Assembly (NCBI RefSeq): GCF_000369525.1
Contig: NZ_KB850072.1
Coordinates: 1,052,760 to 1,116,759 of the forward strand
Source: Acinetobacter higginsii
Lineage (GTDB): Bacteria; Pseudomonadota; Gammaproteobacteria; Pseudomonadales; Moraxellaceae
DNA length: 64,000 nucleotides
Reading direction: 5' to 3'
Shown: one piece after another, positions 44,666 through 53,755 of the stretch
Layout of the letters: each line of letters starts with the position of its first letter
Numbering within the stretch: the first letter of the stretch is position 1
The notes under the pieces: generated by a model
What the model was told of the DNA's origin: nothing
The model's database searches: none
Seen by the model: only the letters and a program-made list of their open reading frames with translations
Made by a program: the position numbers and the translations under genes

Positions 44666-46789
44666 ATGCTTATTTTTCATGATTATCCTGTTCAAGGCGC
44701 ACTTTTTGACATGGATGGAACAATGTTTGATACCGAGCGCCTGCGCTTCCAGACATTGAAACAGGCATCAAAAGAGCTGATTGGACAGGAATTTTCAGAT
44801 GAATATTTGATGCAGTGTCTCGGCTTAAGTGCCAAAGCATCGGAGCAACTGGCACAAAAGTTTTATGGTACAGATGTTCCTTATACTGCCATTCGCAAAC
44901 GTGCAGATGAGGTGGAATTGGAGTCTGTACGTAAAAATGGTGTGCCGATTAAAAAAGGTTTGGTTCAAGTTTTAGAACGTTTAAGAAAGTCTGGTCTAAA
45001 AATGGCAGTTGCGACCTCAAGTCGTCGAGCAATTGCAGAAGAATATCTAATTAATGCCAATGTTTATAAATTTTTTGATTTGTTGGTTTGTGGGGATGAA
45101 GTTGAAAAAGGAAAACCACATCCAGAAATCTTTTTAAAAGCGGCGCAGAAGCTAAATTTACAACCGCAACAATGTTTAATGTTTGAAGATTCGGAAAACG
45201 GGATTTGTTCAGCCTATGAAGCTGGTGGTATCACGATTTTATTCAAAGATATTAAAGAACCCAATGATCATATGCTCTCTAAAGCAAATTTCTATTATCA
45301 GGACATGTATGAGTGCCTGAATGCTTTGGATCAATATATTCCTGAAATGGGCATGCCACAATTACAAGAATTATTTCCGCAAAGTGTCAATCAATTGACT
45401 GTTGGGATTCATGGCTTTGGTGCCATTGGTGGGGGATATGTAGCACAGATCCTGTCCTATTGGGATGGTTACACACGCCCAAAACGGATTCTGGCATCAA
45501 CCCGAAATCGTCTTTATTTGGAATCCGTGAACAGTTTTGGCAGCTATAGTATTCGATATGGTCAGTCTTCCTATGATGAGCGTATTGATAATCTCACTGT
45601 GATTGATGCTGACAATGAACAGCAGATGTTAGAGATGTATATGCAATCTAGCCTGATCGCACTGTGTTTGCCAGAACAGGCAATTGAGTCCGAGGCGAAA
45701 ACGATTGCGAAGGGACTATTGGCCCGTTTTATGTCAGCTGATGCAGACAACAATGAGCCGATTACCTTTTTGATTATTCTGAATAAAGTGTGCGCAAAGT
45801 ATTTGGTCTTAAAACATATCCGTGAAGCCTTACTTTCCATGACGGATGAAGATATTGCAGAACATATTTTAAGTGAACATTATTTTTGCGATACCGTGGT
45901 CAATCGAATGGTGTCAAAACTGACGGATCAGGCCTTATATCGTCAGCTCAATATCAAGCACAATTTATTTAAACAATATCAAAATGATCTCAATCCAGAA
46001 ACGATTGAACTTTCAGAGGAAACCGCTCTGACTGAAAAGCAAGAACAGCAGATCACTTACTGTTTAGAAGACATGCGTGGGCAATTCCAAACAGGGCAAT
46101 TCCTACAAAATATGGATTTGATCCTATTCCATAGTGAAATGGATATGCCGATTTACGTGGAAAATCGCAGTCCATTGTTGAGCAAAATGCGTCAAATGAT
46201 TTTAGTTGATCAGATTTCTGAGATTCAAATCATTAAAAATCGGCTATGGAATGGCTGTCATGCCATGTTGGCGTGGTATGCCAGTGCGCTTGGACATGAA
46301 ACCATTGGTATCGCTATGGCTGATCCAAAAATCATGAAATATGCAGAGCAGGTGGTCAACGAAGTTAAATTGGGTTTGGCTAATATGATTCCCAACCAAG
46401 CCAAAGAACTGGATCGGATGGCGGAAAGTTTTCTGCATTCTTGCCGAGCCGCCTATAAAGATCCATGTGAGCGTGTAGCTCGTGATCCGCTTAGAAAACT
46501 CAATCTGAATGAGCGTGTTTTAGGCAGTTTAGAATCTCATGTGCAGCAACAACTTCCTTACCAGAAGTTAATGCAAGGTGCAATTTATGGCTATGCCTAT
46601 GCGCTGAAAATGCTTGAGCTGGACGAGATTAAGATTGTAAAACATGTCCAGACCAATATTGAGCATATGGACATCACTGAAAATCAGAAGAAAGCCTTAT
46701 TAAACCAGCTCTATCACGGAATTCAGGCGCAACTCAATGATAATGCATTCATGTCACAGTTGGAGGAATTGAAACCGCTAACTGTATAA
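44666..46789 (+). CDS. mtlD: Bifunctional mannitol-1-phosphate dehydrogenase/phosphatase MtlD
   Basis: A 707-residue two-domain enzyme. The N-terminal HAD phosphatase (about 1-225) has FDMDGTMFD, a TSSRR segment and FEDSENGI. The C-terminal dehydrogenase (about 245-690) has the Rossmann motif GIHGFGAIGGGYVAQIL and the polyol-dehydrogenase active-site pattern KNRLWNGCH. Enzymes of this build are known from Acinetobacter: they reduce fructose 6-phosphate to mannitol 1-phosphate and dephosphorylate it, giving mannitol as a compatible solute under salt stress. AAAGGAG five bases before ATG 44666 decides the start. No mannitol PTS genes are nearby, which supports synthesis rather than use. Confidence 0.9.
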   Translation: MLIFHDYPVQGALFDMDGTMFDTERLRFQTLKQASKELIGQEFSDEYLMQCLGLSAKASEQLAQKFYGTDVPYTAIRKRADEVELESVRKNGVPIKKGLVQVLERLRKSGLKMAVATSSRRAIAEEYLINANVYKFFDLLVCGDEVEKGKPHPEIFLKAAQKLNLQPQQCLMFEDSENGICSAYEAGGITILFKDIKEPNDHMLSKANFYYQDMYECLNALDQYIPEMGMPQLQELFPQSVNQLTVGIHGFGAIGGGYVAQILSYWDGYTRPKRILASTRNRLYLESVNSFGSYSIRYGQSSYDERIDNLTVIDADNEQQMLEMYMQSSLIALCLPEQAIESEAKTIAKGLLARFMSADADNNEPITFLIILNKVCAKYLVLKHIREALLSMTDEDIAEHILSEHYFCDTVVNRMVSKLTDQALYRQLNIKHNLFKQYQNDLNPETIELSEETALTEKQEQQITYCLEDMRGQFQTGQFLQNMDLILFHSEMDMPIYVENRSPLLSKMRQMILVDQISEIQIIKNRLWNGCHAMLAWYASALGHETIGIAMADPKIMKYAEQVVNEVKLGLANMIPNQAKELDRMAESFLHSCRAAYKDPCERVARDPLRKLNLNERVLGSLESHVQQQLPYQKLMQGAIYGYAYALKMLELDEIKIVKHVQTNIEHMDITENQKKALLNQLYHGIQAQLNDNAFMSQLEELKPLTV

Positions 46790-46873
46790 GCGGCAATGAT
46801 CACGGTGAAAGTACCTTAACTTCTATCTGGGTTTATGTTTGAATAACGCAACTTTATCTATGATGCTGAAGTT

Positions 46874-47497
46874 GTGTTATTACAAGCAGAGACCCAACTG
46901 ATTGCAACTGAAATGCGTGATTATCCCGAATGGCACAAGGGCCGTTCAGATTATGGGCTTTGGTATATAGAGATTGATCAACCTGAGTTGATTCAATATT
47001 TAGATGAAATCCAAGCACAATTTTCAAATCTATTGCTTCCTGCACAGCAGCGCCAATATCACATTACTTTATTTGTGTGTGGTTTCTTGCAGCCTGCCGT
47101 TAAGCAATACGACGATGATTTTCAGATTCAACAATTACAGCAGCAGATCAAGCTAGTTGAAGCATTACAGCTCAAACCTTTTGAGCTTGAAATCACACAG
47201 ATCGATAGTTTTAGTAGTGCTTTGTTTCTACAGATTAAAGATCAGCAGGGTGTACTAACTCAAATTCGTCAGCAATTTGCCCATGTATCTGAAGAGATCG
47301 CAGCACTTGAATATTGTCCGCATATTACTTTAGGTTTGTATGGTGAAGCTTGGTCAAGTGATAGGGTATTACAGCGGATACAACAACAGTCGTTAAAAAC
47401 CATGAAGATTCAGGTCAAAAAACTGACTTTCGGCTATTATAAGGCACAGATTTTACAAGGATTACTGTATCCTTATCAGCAAATTGAACTAGGTTAG
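46874..47497 (+). CDS. 2H phosphoesterase (2'-5' RNA ligase-like)
   Basis: Two HxTx motifs, YHITLF (about residue 58) and PHITLGLY (about residue 153), mark the 2H phosphoesterase fold. Such proteins act on 2'-5' or cyclic phosphate linkages. The frame has no good ATG near its 5' end: GTG 46874 gives 207 residues, a later ATG at about residue 13 would be shorter, and neither has a strong ribosome site. It lies two bases before cobU and likely shares its message; the functional link is unclear. Confidence 0.7.
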   Translation: MLLQAETQLIATEMRDYPEWHKGRSDYGLWYIEIDQPELIQYLDEIQAQFSNLLLPAQQRQYHITLFVCGFLQPAVKQYDDDFQIQQLQQQIKLVEALQLKPFELEITQIDSFSSALFLQIKDQQGVLTQIRQQFAHVSEEIAALEYCPHITLGLYGEAWSSDRVLQRIQQQSLKTMKIQVKKLTFGYYKAQILQGLLYPYQQIELG

Positions 47498-47499
47498 AT

Positions 47500-48018
47500 A
47501 TGTTGCAACTAATTTTAGGTGGGGCGCGCTCAGGTAAAAGTCGTTTGGCAGAACAAACCGCCAAAGATACAGGCTTATCCGTCATTTATATTGCAACGGC
47601 GCAGGCCTTAGATGCAGAAATGCAGCAACGTATTGCACATCATCAACAGCAACGTCCAGCTCATTGGCAAGTGCTTGAAGAACCGATTTATCTGGCAGAT
47701 CGACTCTTGCAATGCGATCAAGCCAATCAGCTGATTTTGGTCGATTGCTTAACCTTGTGGCTGACTAATCTATTATTGGCTGAAGACGCCGGCATGCAGC
47801 AACAACAGATGCAAAAACTATTCGACGTATTACCGCAACTACAATCTCAAATTATTCTGGTCAGTAATGAAACTGGGCTTGGAGTGGTACCAATGGGGGA
47901 AATCAGCCGTCGTTTTGTGGATGAAGCAGGGCGTTTGCATCAGACCTTGGGGCAACTTGCCAATAAAGTCATGTTTTGTGTCGCAGGCTTTCCAATGATT
48001 TTAAAAGATGAGAAATAA
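47500..48018 (+). CDS. cobU: Adenosylcobinamide kinase/adenosylcobinamide-phosphate guanylyltransferase CobU
   Basis: First step of nucleotide-loop assembly of cobalamin: phosphorylates and GMP-activates adenosylcobinamide. It has 172 residues with the P-loop GGARSGKSRLAEQ at residues 6-18, the guanylation-region histidine in IAHHQQQRPAHW, and LVDCLTLWLTNLL. It is the first clear gene of cobU-cobT-cobC-(phosphatase)-cobS. Alternative name cobP. Confidence 0.93.
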   Translation: MLQLILGGARSGKSRLAEQTAKDTGLSVIYIATAQALDAEMQQRIAHHQQQRPAHWQVLEEPIYLADRLLQCDQANQLILVDCLTLWLTNLLLAEDAGMQQQQMQKLFDVLPQLQSQIILVSNETGLGVVPMGEISRRFVDEAGRLHQTLGQLANKVMFCVAGFPMILKDEK

Positions 48019-48019
48019 C

Positions 48020-49090
48020 ATGACTGAACAAGCACAATGGTTTTTAGCAGCAGTACAGCAACCAGATTTAGAGGCGAAACAACAAGCTGAACAGCGTCAA
48101 CTACAATTGACCAAACCTACAGGGGCTTTGGGTCAACTTGAGCAGCTTGCCATTCAATTGGCGAGCTTACAGGGCACGTTGCATCCACAGATTCAACAGC
48201 CTTGGATTACGATTTTTGCAGGCGATCATGGGGTGGTTGCAGAAAATATTTCGGCTTATCCGCAAGCCGTGACCCGTCAAATGCTGCAAAATTTTGCCTC
48301 AGGCGGTGCAGCTATTAGTGTCATTGCCAAACATCATCGTGCACATTTACAAGTGGTGGATTGCGGAACAGTGGGTGAGGCCTATGATTATGCAGGGGTT
48401 GAGCGCCATTGCATTCGTGCAGGTACAGCCAATTTTGCTCAACAAGCAGCAATGACGGAACAGGAATGCTTGGCGGCTTTACAACTGGGTAAAGACAGTG
48501 TCGATCGCGCCAAAGCTCAAGCTGCCGATATTTTTATTGCAGGTGAAATGGGGATAGGCAATACCTGTTCAGCTTCAGCACTGGCATGTTTATTGTTGCA
48601 TGAAGATGCTGCAAAACTAACGGGTGTGGGTACAGGTATTAATGACCAACAGCTGCAACACAAGGTCTCTGTTATTGATCAAGCAGTGAAACGACATCAA
48701 GCAGATGTTGCTGACGATGCTTTAAAAATCTTGGCTGCAGTTGGTGGTTTGGAAATTGCTGCAATGACGGGTGCTTATATCCGCTGTGCACAACTTGGTT
48801 TGCCAGTCGTGGTGGATGGTTTTATTAGTTCGGTTGCCGCTTTATGTGCTGTACACATTCAACCCCACAGTCGCGCATGGATGCTGTTTGGACATCAATC
48901 GGCTGAATATGGCCATCATCGTGTGCTAAAAGCCTTAGAGGCTCAGCCTATTTTAAATATGAATTTGCGTCTTGGTGAAGGTAGCGGTGCAGGGGCTGCA
49001 TTGTCGATGCTGCAACTGGCTTGCGTGTTGCATAACCAAATGGCCACCTTTGCTGAAGCTGCTGTGACCGGTGATAAAGTTGCACCTTGA
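48020..49090 (+). CDS. cobT: Nicotinate-nucleotide-dimethylbenzimidazole phosphoribosyltransferase CobT
   Basis: Makes alpha-ribazole phosphate from nicotinate mononucleotide and the lower-ligand base. From ATG 48020 it has 356 residues; the ATG at 48008 inside cobU is also in frame. Family marks are KPTGALGQLEQLA, FAGDHGVVAENISAYP, GEMGIGNTCSASA and the C-terminal glutamate in LRLGEGSGAGAAL. It overlaps cobC by 20 bases. Confidence 0.94.
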   Translation: MTEQAQWFLAAVQQPDLEAKQQAEQRQLQLTKPTGALGQLEQLAIQLASLQGTLHPQIQQPWITIFAGDHGVVAENISAYPQAVTRQMLQNFASGGAAISVIAKHHRAHLQVVDCGTVGEAYDYAGVERHCIRAGTANFAQQAAMTEQECLAALQLGKDSVDRAKAQAADIFIAGEMGIGNTCSASALACLLLHEDAAKLTGVGTGINDQQLQHKVSVIDQAVKRHQADVADDALKILAAVGGLEIAAMTGAYIRCAQLGLPVVVDGFISSVAALCAVHIQPHSRAWMLFGHQSAEYGHHRVLKALEAQPILNMNLRLGEGSGAGAALSMLQLACVLHNQMATFAEAAVTGDKVAP

Positions 49091-49685
49091 TTTGCTGCGG
49101 CATGGTGAAACCACACTGAGCCATACTTTGCGTGGGCATCTTGATGATGCCTTGACTGAGCAAGGTTGGTTGCAAATGCAATCCACCATTCAGCAGCAGC
49201 TTGATGCTCAGGTTCACTGGGATGTAATCATAAGCTCGCCCTTGCAACGCTGCCAAAAGTTTGCGGCAGCATTAGCCAAACAACTCGAATTGCCCTTACT
49301 ACTCAATGCTGAAATCAAGGAAATGTATTTTGGTGATTGGGAAGGCATGTCTACTCAAACCATTTATGAAAATGAGCCCGAGTTATTGGCTAATTTCTGG
49401 CAATATCCGACTCGATACCATGCGCCGAATGGAGAGTCGTTGCATCAATTTCAGCAGCGAGTCATGCATGGTTTTAATGAAATTTATGTCCAAATGCAAC
49501 AACACAATTGGAATAGGGCGTTGATTGTGACGCATGGCGGGGTGATTAAGTTGCTGACCTGTTTGGCACGTCAGCAAAAGCTGGATGACCTATTAACTAT
49601 GCCCGCAGAGTTAGGAAAGTTATATGCTTTAAAGCTAACTCAAGTTGAAAATCAAATTCATTTTTCTGAAATGACAGAAACTTAG
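49071..49685 (+). CDS. cobC: Alpha-ribazole-5'-phosphate phosphatase CobC (histidine phosphatase)
   Basis: A 204-residue phosphoglycerate-mutase-like phosphatase. LLRHGETTL is the catalytic RHG motif, with SSPLQRCQKFA, EMYFGDWEGM and VTHGGVIKLL. The gene must start at GTG 49071, inside cobT. Position among cob genes supports alpha-ribazole phosphate as substrate. Confidence 0.88.
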   Translation: MIKLHLDLLRHGETTLSHTLRGHLDDALTEQGWLQMQSTIQQQLDAQVHWDVIISSPLQRCQKFAAALAKQLELPLLLNAEIKEMYFGDWEGMSTQTIYENEPELLANFWQYPTRYHAPNGESLHQFQQRVMHGFNEIYVQMQQHNWNRALIVTHGGVIKLLTCLARQQKLDDLLTMPAELGKLYALKLTQVENQIHFSEMTET

Positions 49686-49795
49686 TAGTCATAAAATCTT
49701 ATTCTATTTCCAGTATTTACTTGGGTCATGTAATCGAATTGTCATTGCCACTGCCTATGATACATGGCATTTCTTGACCTATAAGCAAATCATTC

Positions 49796-51379
49796 ATGAA
49801 TATCTTATTGAAAAGCAGTGTGTTATGCGCGAGCATTGTATTGGCGGCATGTAATAACGACGATCACTCAGAATCAAAAACACTACCAGAAACTAATACT
49901 GCATCAAAATATTATCAGACAAAAACTCCATACCAACCGCAACAAGATCTTAAAAAATATGAAGCCATTCCGCAAGGATTTCAGCCTGTATTTACTGAAC
50001 TGGTTGCACGTCATGGCTCACGCGGTTTATCCAGCATCAAATATGATTTAGCGCTATATAACCTTTGGAAACAAGCCAAAGCTGAAAATGCACTCACACC
50101 TTTAGGCGAAAAGTTAGGGGCAGATTTAGAAACTACGATGAAGGCCAATATTCTTTTGGGCTATGGTGTGGATGGCATCCGTCAGTTTGGCTATGGCAAT
50201 GAAACCATGCAAGGTATTCAGGAACATCGTGGTATTGCTGATCGCTTATTACAACGCTTACCAAATCTGTTTAAAACCGCCGCACAACAACCGGCATCAA
50301 TTTTAGTGCAAAGTTCGGGTGTAGACCGTGCGGTAGATAGTGCCAAGTTTTTTACTGCTGAATTGATTCAACAGCAACCGCAATTAAAGGCACACATCAC
50401 CCCAATTTCATATACCAGTTTAGCCAGTAGCAGCGTGCCATCAATTGAAGATGGTGGGGTGGATCGTTTTAAGCTTTATTTTCATAGTTTGAATAAAGAG
50501 CAAGATTTAGCACAGCATTTATCCGCACAACAACAGGCGATTTACGATGCCAGCCAAGCCTATCAGCATTTTGAAGAAGAGGATGCAGATCTGGTCAATA
50601 AGTTAAATGAACTTGCGAAAAATAGTCGTGCTGAACAAGTGGCAAAGAGTGTATTGAATCCACTGTTCAAAGCAGAATTTATTCAAAAGTTGGGAACCAC
50701 GGGCTATGTATTTAGCAATACCGGTTCATATAGCGTCACTTCACCAAAAGGTGAAACCATCACTGAAAAAGGTAAAGGTAAAAATAGCATTGCCAGTGCT
50801 GTGGATGCCGCGGCCTATGTCTATGAGTTATATTCAATATCAGGTGGTATGAAAACTGAATTGAAAGGTGTGGATTTTGATCAATATATGCCTGTAGATG
50901 CTGCAAAATTCTATGCTGAATTTAACGATGCCAATGATTTTTATAGCAAAGGGCCAAGTTTTACCGAATCGAAGAACGTCACCAGTGCAATTGCTCAGGG
51001 CCTAAAGCAGGACTTATTTAAACAAGTCGATGTGATTGTAGATCATCAGCAAGCACATCGTGCGGTATTACGTTTTGCCCATGCCGAAATTATCATTCCA
51101 TTGGCGACCAGTTTAGAGTTGCACAATATGATGCAACCTTTGCCTTTACGTCAAACCTATAGCTACAACAGCAGCACTTGGCGAGGTGAGGTGGTGTCAC
51201 CCATGGCAGCGAATCTACAGTGGGATATTTATCAAAACAAGCAAGGTATAACCTTAGTGAAAATGTTCTATAACGAGAAAGAAACCTTATTTAAGTCGAG
51301 CTGTAACTATGCACGTTATAGCACGAATAGTTTTTATTATGATTATTTGAAGCTCAAACAATGTTATCAAATTCAATAA
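49796..51379 (+). CDS. Histidine-acid phosphatase lipoprotein, MINPP-like
   Basis: A 527-residue exported protein. The N-terminus is a lipoprotein signal with lipobox LAAC (Cys19). It has the branch-2 histidine phosphatase motif ARHGSRG (near residue 71) and the distal FAHAEIIIP with HAE, the form seen in multiple inositol-polyphosphate phosphatases rather than the HD of AppA phytases. It probably releases phosphate from inositol phosphates or other esters in the periplasm. It is inserted between cobC and cobS, has its own terminator, and has no evident link with cobalamin. Confidence 0.82.
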   Translation: MNILLKSSVLCASIVLAACNNDDHSESKTLPETNTASKYYQTKTPYQPQQDLKKYEAIPQGFQPVFTELVARHGSRGLSSIKYDLALYNLWKQAKAENALTPLGEKLGADLETTMKANILLGYGVDGIRQFGYGNETMQGIQEHRGIADRLLQRLPNLFKTAAQQPASILVQSSGVDRAVDSAKFFTAELIQQQPQLKAHITPISYTSLASSSVPSIEDGGVDRFKLYFHSLNKEQDLAQHLSAQQQAIYDASQAYQHFEEEDADLVNKLNELAKNSRAEQVAKSVLNPLFKAEFIQKLGTTGYVFSNTGSYSVTSPKGETITEKGKGKNSIASAVDAAAYVYELYSISGGMKTELKGVDFDQYMPVDAAKFYAEFNDANDFYSKGPSFTESKNVTSAIAQGLKQDLFKQVDVIVDHQQAHRAVLRFAHAEIIIPLATSLELHNMMQPLPLRQTYSYNSSTWRGEVVSPMAANLQWDIYQNKQGITLVKMFYNEKETLFKSSCNYARYSTNSFYYDYLKLKQCYQIQ

Positions 51380-51402
51380 ACTAAGATATTCAGCCTTTTC
51401 AT

Positions 51403-51434
51403 TTGGGAATAGCTTGCTATTCCCAATTTTATTT
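51403..51434 (+). terminator. Terminator after the MINPP-like gene
   Basis: TTGGGAATAGC and its complement form a hairpin (51403-51426) followed by TTTTATTTC. cobS therefore probably has its own promoter. Confidence 0.8.
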
Positions 51435-51479
51435 CTTCATAATCCATGCATGATAAACCCGTTGTCATTGAGAGGTTGC

Positions 51480-52223
51480 ATGACACCTTTTTGGATTGCC
51501 TTGCAGTTTTTGACTGTTTTACCAATTGAACTCAAAACGATGCCAAGCGCAAAACAGAATGCTCAGGCCATGCTGTTTTATCCTTTGGTGGGTTTATTGC
51601 TTGGGTTGATTTTGTTTGCATCTGCCATGTTATTGGCAAAGCTTCCGATCATCTTGAGTGCGGCAGTGATTCTCGTACTCTGGATTTGGCTGACAGGTGG
51701 ATTACATCTGGATGGTTTAGCAGATACAGCCGACGCATGGGTCGGTGGATTTGGTGATCCTGAACGAACCTTGAAAATCATGAAAGACCCTGCATGTGGT
51801 CCAATCGGGGTGCTGAGTTTAGTTGTCGTCTGCTTGCTGAAATTTGTGGCTTTATACGTTTTGCTTGAACAACAAATGGCTGTTTTTTTAATCGTCTTGC
51901 CTATGCTTGGGCGCAGTGTGCCGCTGTTTTTATTCCTCACAACACCTTATGTACGTGCTCAAGGCTTGGGCCGTTCTATGACAGATTTTATGCCTAAAAA
52001 ACAACTTTGGATGGTTTTTGTCATTACAATAGCATTGCTTTGTGTGTTTAAATGGCTTGGATTAATTGCTTTACTGGTTTTTTTAGTGATGCTTTTTTAT
52101 ATGCGATCATTGTTTATTAAAAGAATTGGCGGGATTACTGGGGATACTATAGGCGCTGCAATTGAGCTGGCTGAAACTGGCGTGCTTGTCAGTGCTGTGA
52201 TTGCTTCGTTCTATATCATTTAA
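51480..52223 (+). CDS. cobS: Adenosylcobinamide-GDP ribazoletransferase CobS
   Basis: Inner-membrane enzyme joining adenosylcobinamide-GDP and alpha-ribazole (phosphate). It has 247 residues with several membrane segments. The family motif GGLHLDGLADTADAWVGG near residues 64-80 has the metal-binding aspartates, with KDPACGPIGV and RIGGITGDTIGA further on. Start ATG 51480 follows GAGAGG. It completes the loop-assembly set. Confidence 0.92.
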   Translation: MTPFWIALQFLTVLPIELKTMPSAKQNAQAMLFYPLVGLLLGLILFASAMLLAKLPIILSAAVILVLWIWLTGGLHLDGLADTADAWVGGFGDPERTLKIMKDPACGPIGVLSLVVVCLLKFVALYVLLEQQMAVFLIVLPMLGRSVPLFLFLTTPYVRAQGLGRSMTDFMPKKQLWMVFVITIALLCVFKWLGLIALLVFLVMLFYMRSLFIKRIGGITGDTIGAAIELAETGVLVSAVIASFYII

Positions 52224-52288
52224 AAAAATTGATCACTTGGATTGGCGTGATCCTCCTGCAAACAGAAGAATCACTTTAATAATGAATG

Positions 52289-53752
52289 TTAACGTTTACG
52301 CAATTGAACCTGGAAACCCAACACAGTGAACAAGGCAACCATTGCTGCAATTGTAGCCAGAATGATATCTCGAAGCGTTTTATCTATCGGCAACCATGTC
52401 CATTTGTGTAAATAAGCAAAACTAAATCCTTCTAAGGCATCTTGTTGTGTGACCTGAGCTGCAATCACACCGCTGCTCGGTTCTATATACAGTCTGAGTT
52501 GATTCTCTAACTGGGTCTCAACCTTGATCACGGGTAAACGTTTGTTGATAAATCCATATTCTCCTCCAAAACTTGTCACCCATGAGGATTGTTTAATCTG
52601 CTCTGGCTTTAAATCTAAGTAGCTAGCAGCTAATTGTTTGCTTTGTTCGAGAATATCAAGCGCTTTACCATTACCCGCATCTATAAACTGAATCGCGGGA
52701 GCTACTGTTTGGGTCGCATGATGATCATGCTCTTTACTTGCCGCCGTCATGCTGCCTTGTAAAGGAGGTTGTCCGACGGCTTGAATCATCCATGCAGCAC
52801 GAGTATGTGTCTGGCTAAAGGTGGTGGGCACAAGATCCAGACGCTGAATGAGCTGCTGAGTGACCTGCTGCCATGCTTTGGTACTTAGATCAGCCGTATG
52901 GAAAACAGGTTGAATATTTTTTATATCGGGCTTTTTTTGCCAGATATGATATAAACCACTGAACACCCAAAGCAGAATAAAGACACTTAAACTGATACCT
53001 AAATAGCGATGTAGAAAGCGGATCGGTTTTTGCCCTAGACGGTGATTGCGCCGATTATGAATCTTGAAGAATAAGCTAATCCCCATAAAAAGCATGCACA
53101 GTATGCCGATCAAAGCCATTTGCATGAGAATAGTTTGACCTGTCCAAGCTTGATCGCCCCAGGTCCAGGTATGACCTAAGCGAAATATTTTTGCCATCCA
53201 CATTTTTTGATCATTAGACAGCGTGGCCAGTCGTGCTTGTGCAGGATCGACATAGGCACGCAAACCATTTTGAAAATCAACACGCCAAACTGGCAGTAAA
53301 CGATTGACGCTCGGATAATCATCACTGAATGCGGTGATGATTTGACTGGATACAATTTCTTGTTGAGAGAGACCTGTATACCAGCGTGCTAAACGCTCGG
53401 CATCTTGCTGTTCGACATTAGTCAGCAATTGACCGGTCTGACTATCATAGTATTCAGCAATGTTTTGATTAGGCTGTAATATGCGATAGGCAATCTGCTG
53501 AGTTTCTAATTCAATTACCTGTAAGGCTGAAAATTGCGCGATTTGATGTCGCTTCAGAACATCCGTTGCTGCTAAGGCTTGTGTTAAATCCAATTGTTGA
53601 GCTGGTGGCATTCGTTTCACAGGTTGAGGTTGTGTTGCACTCATCATCGGATGCAACACACCTGTTAAAGACCAAAGTAAAACGAGAATGCCCAACACCA
53701 TCCCAAAACTACGGTGCAATGCCAGTAGTTTTTTTAGTTGTTTGGCATTCAT
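52289..53752 (-). CDS. PepSY-domain inner-membrane protein, TonB-receptor partner
   Basis: A 487-residue PepSY-associated transmembrane protein: an N-terminal helix (about 12-35), a periplasmic PepSY region, membrane helices around residues 210-230 and 250-275, a second PepSY-like region with the VTSFGGEYGFINKRLPVIKVE segment, and a C-terminal helix. Such proteins with TonB receptors are thought to reduce or process imported metal complexes. It follows the receptor gene by 3 bases. A histidine stretch (EHDHHATQ) lies in the periplasmic part. Confidence 0.82.
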   Translation of the reverse strand: MNAKQLKKLLALHRSFGMVLGILVLLWSLTGVLHPMMSATQPQPVKRMPPAQQLDLTQALAATDVLKRHQIAQFSALQVIELETQQIAYRILQPNQNIAEYYDSQTGQLLTNVEQQDAERLARWYTGLSQQEIVSSQIITAFSDDYPSVNRLLPVWRVDFQNGLRAYVDPAQARLATLSNDQKMWMAKIFRLGHTWTWGDQAWTGQTILMQMALIGILCMLFMGISLFFKIHNRRNHRLGQKPIRFLHRYLGISLSVFILLWVFSGLYHIWQKKPDIKNIQPVFHTADLSTKAWQQVTQQLIQRLDLVPTTFSQTHTRAAWMIQAVGQPPLQGSMTAASKEHDHHATQTVAPAIQFIDAGNGKALDILEQSKQLAASYLDLKPEQIKQSSWVTSFGGEYGFINKRLPVIKVETQLENQLRLYIEPSSGVIAAQVTQQDALEGFSFAYLHKWTWLPIDKTLRDIILATIAAMVALFTVLGFQVQLRKR

Positions 53753-53755
53753 TGC

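Noticed and set aside
46790..47499. Cobalamin riboswitch before the cob genes
   Set aside because: No B12-box-like conserved sequence or large leader is visible; the space before the 2H phosphoesterase gene is only 84 bases.
49686..49795. Pho-box-like TTGTCAT before the MINPP-like gene
   Set aside because: The second half-site is off by one base in spacing and matches poorly, so phosphate control cannot be supported.
52224..52288. Hairpin GATCAC...GTGATC between cobS and the PepSY gene as terminator
   Set aside because: The stem is only six pairs and no T tract follows.
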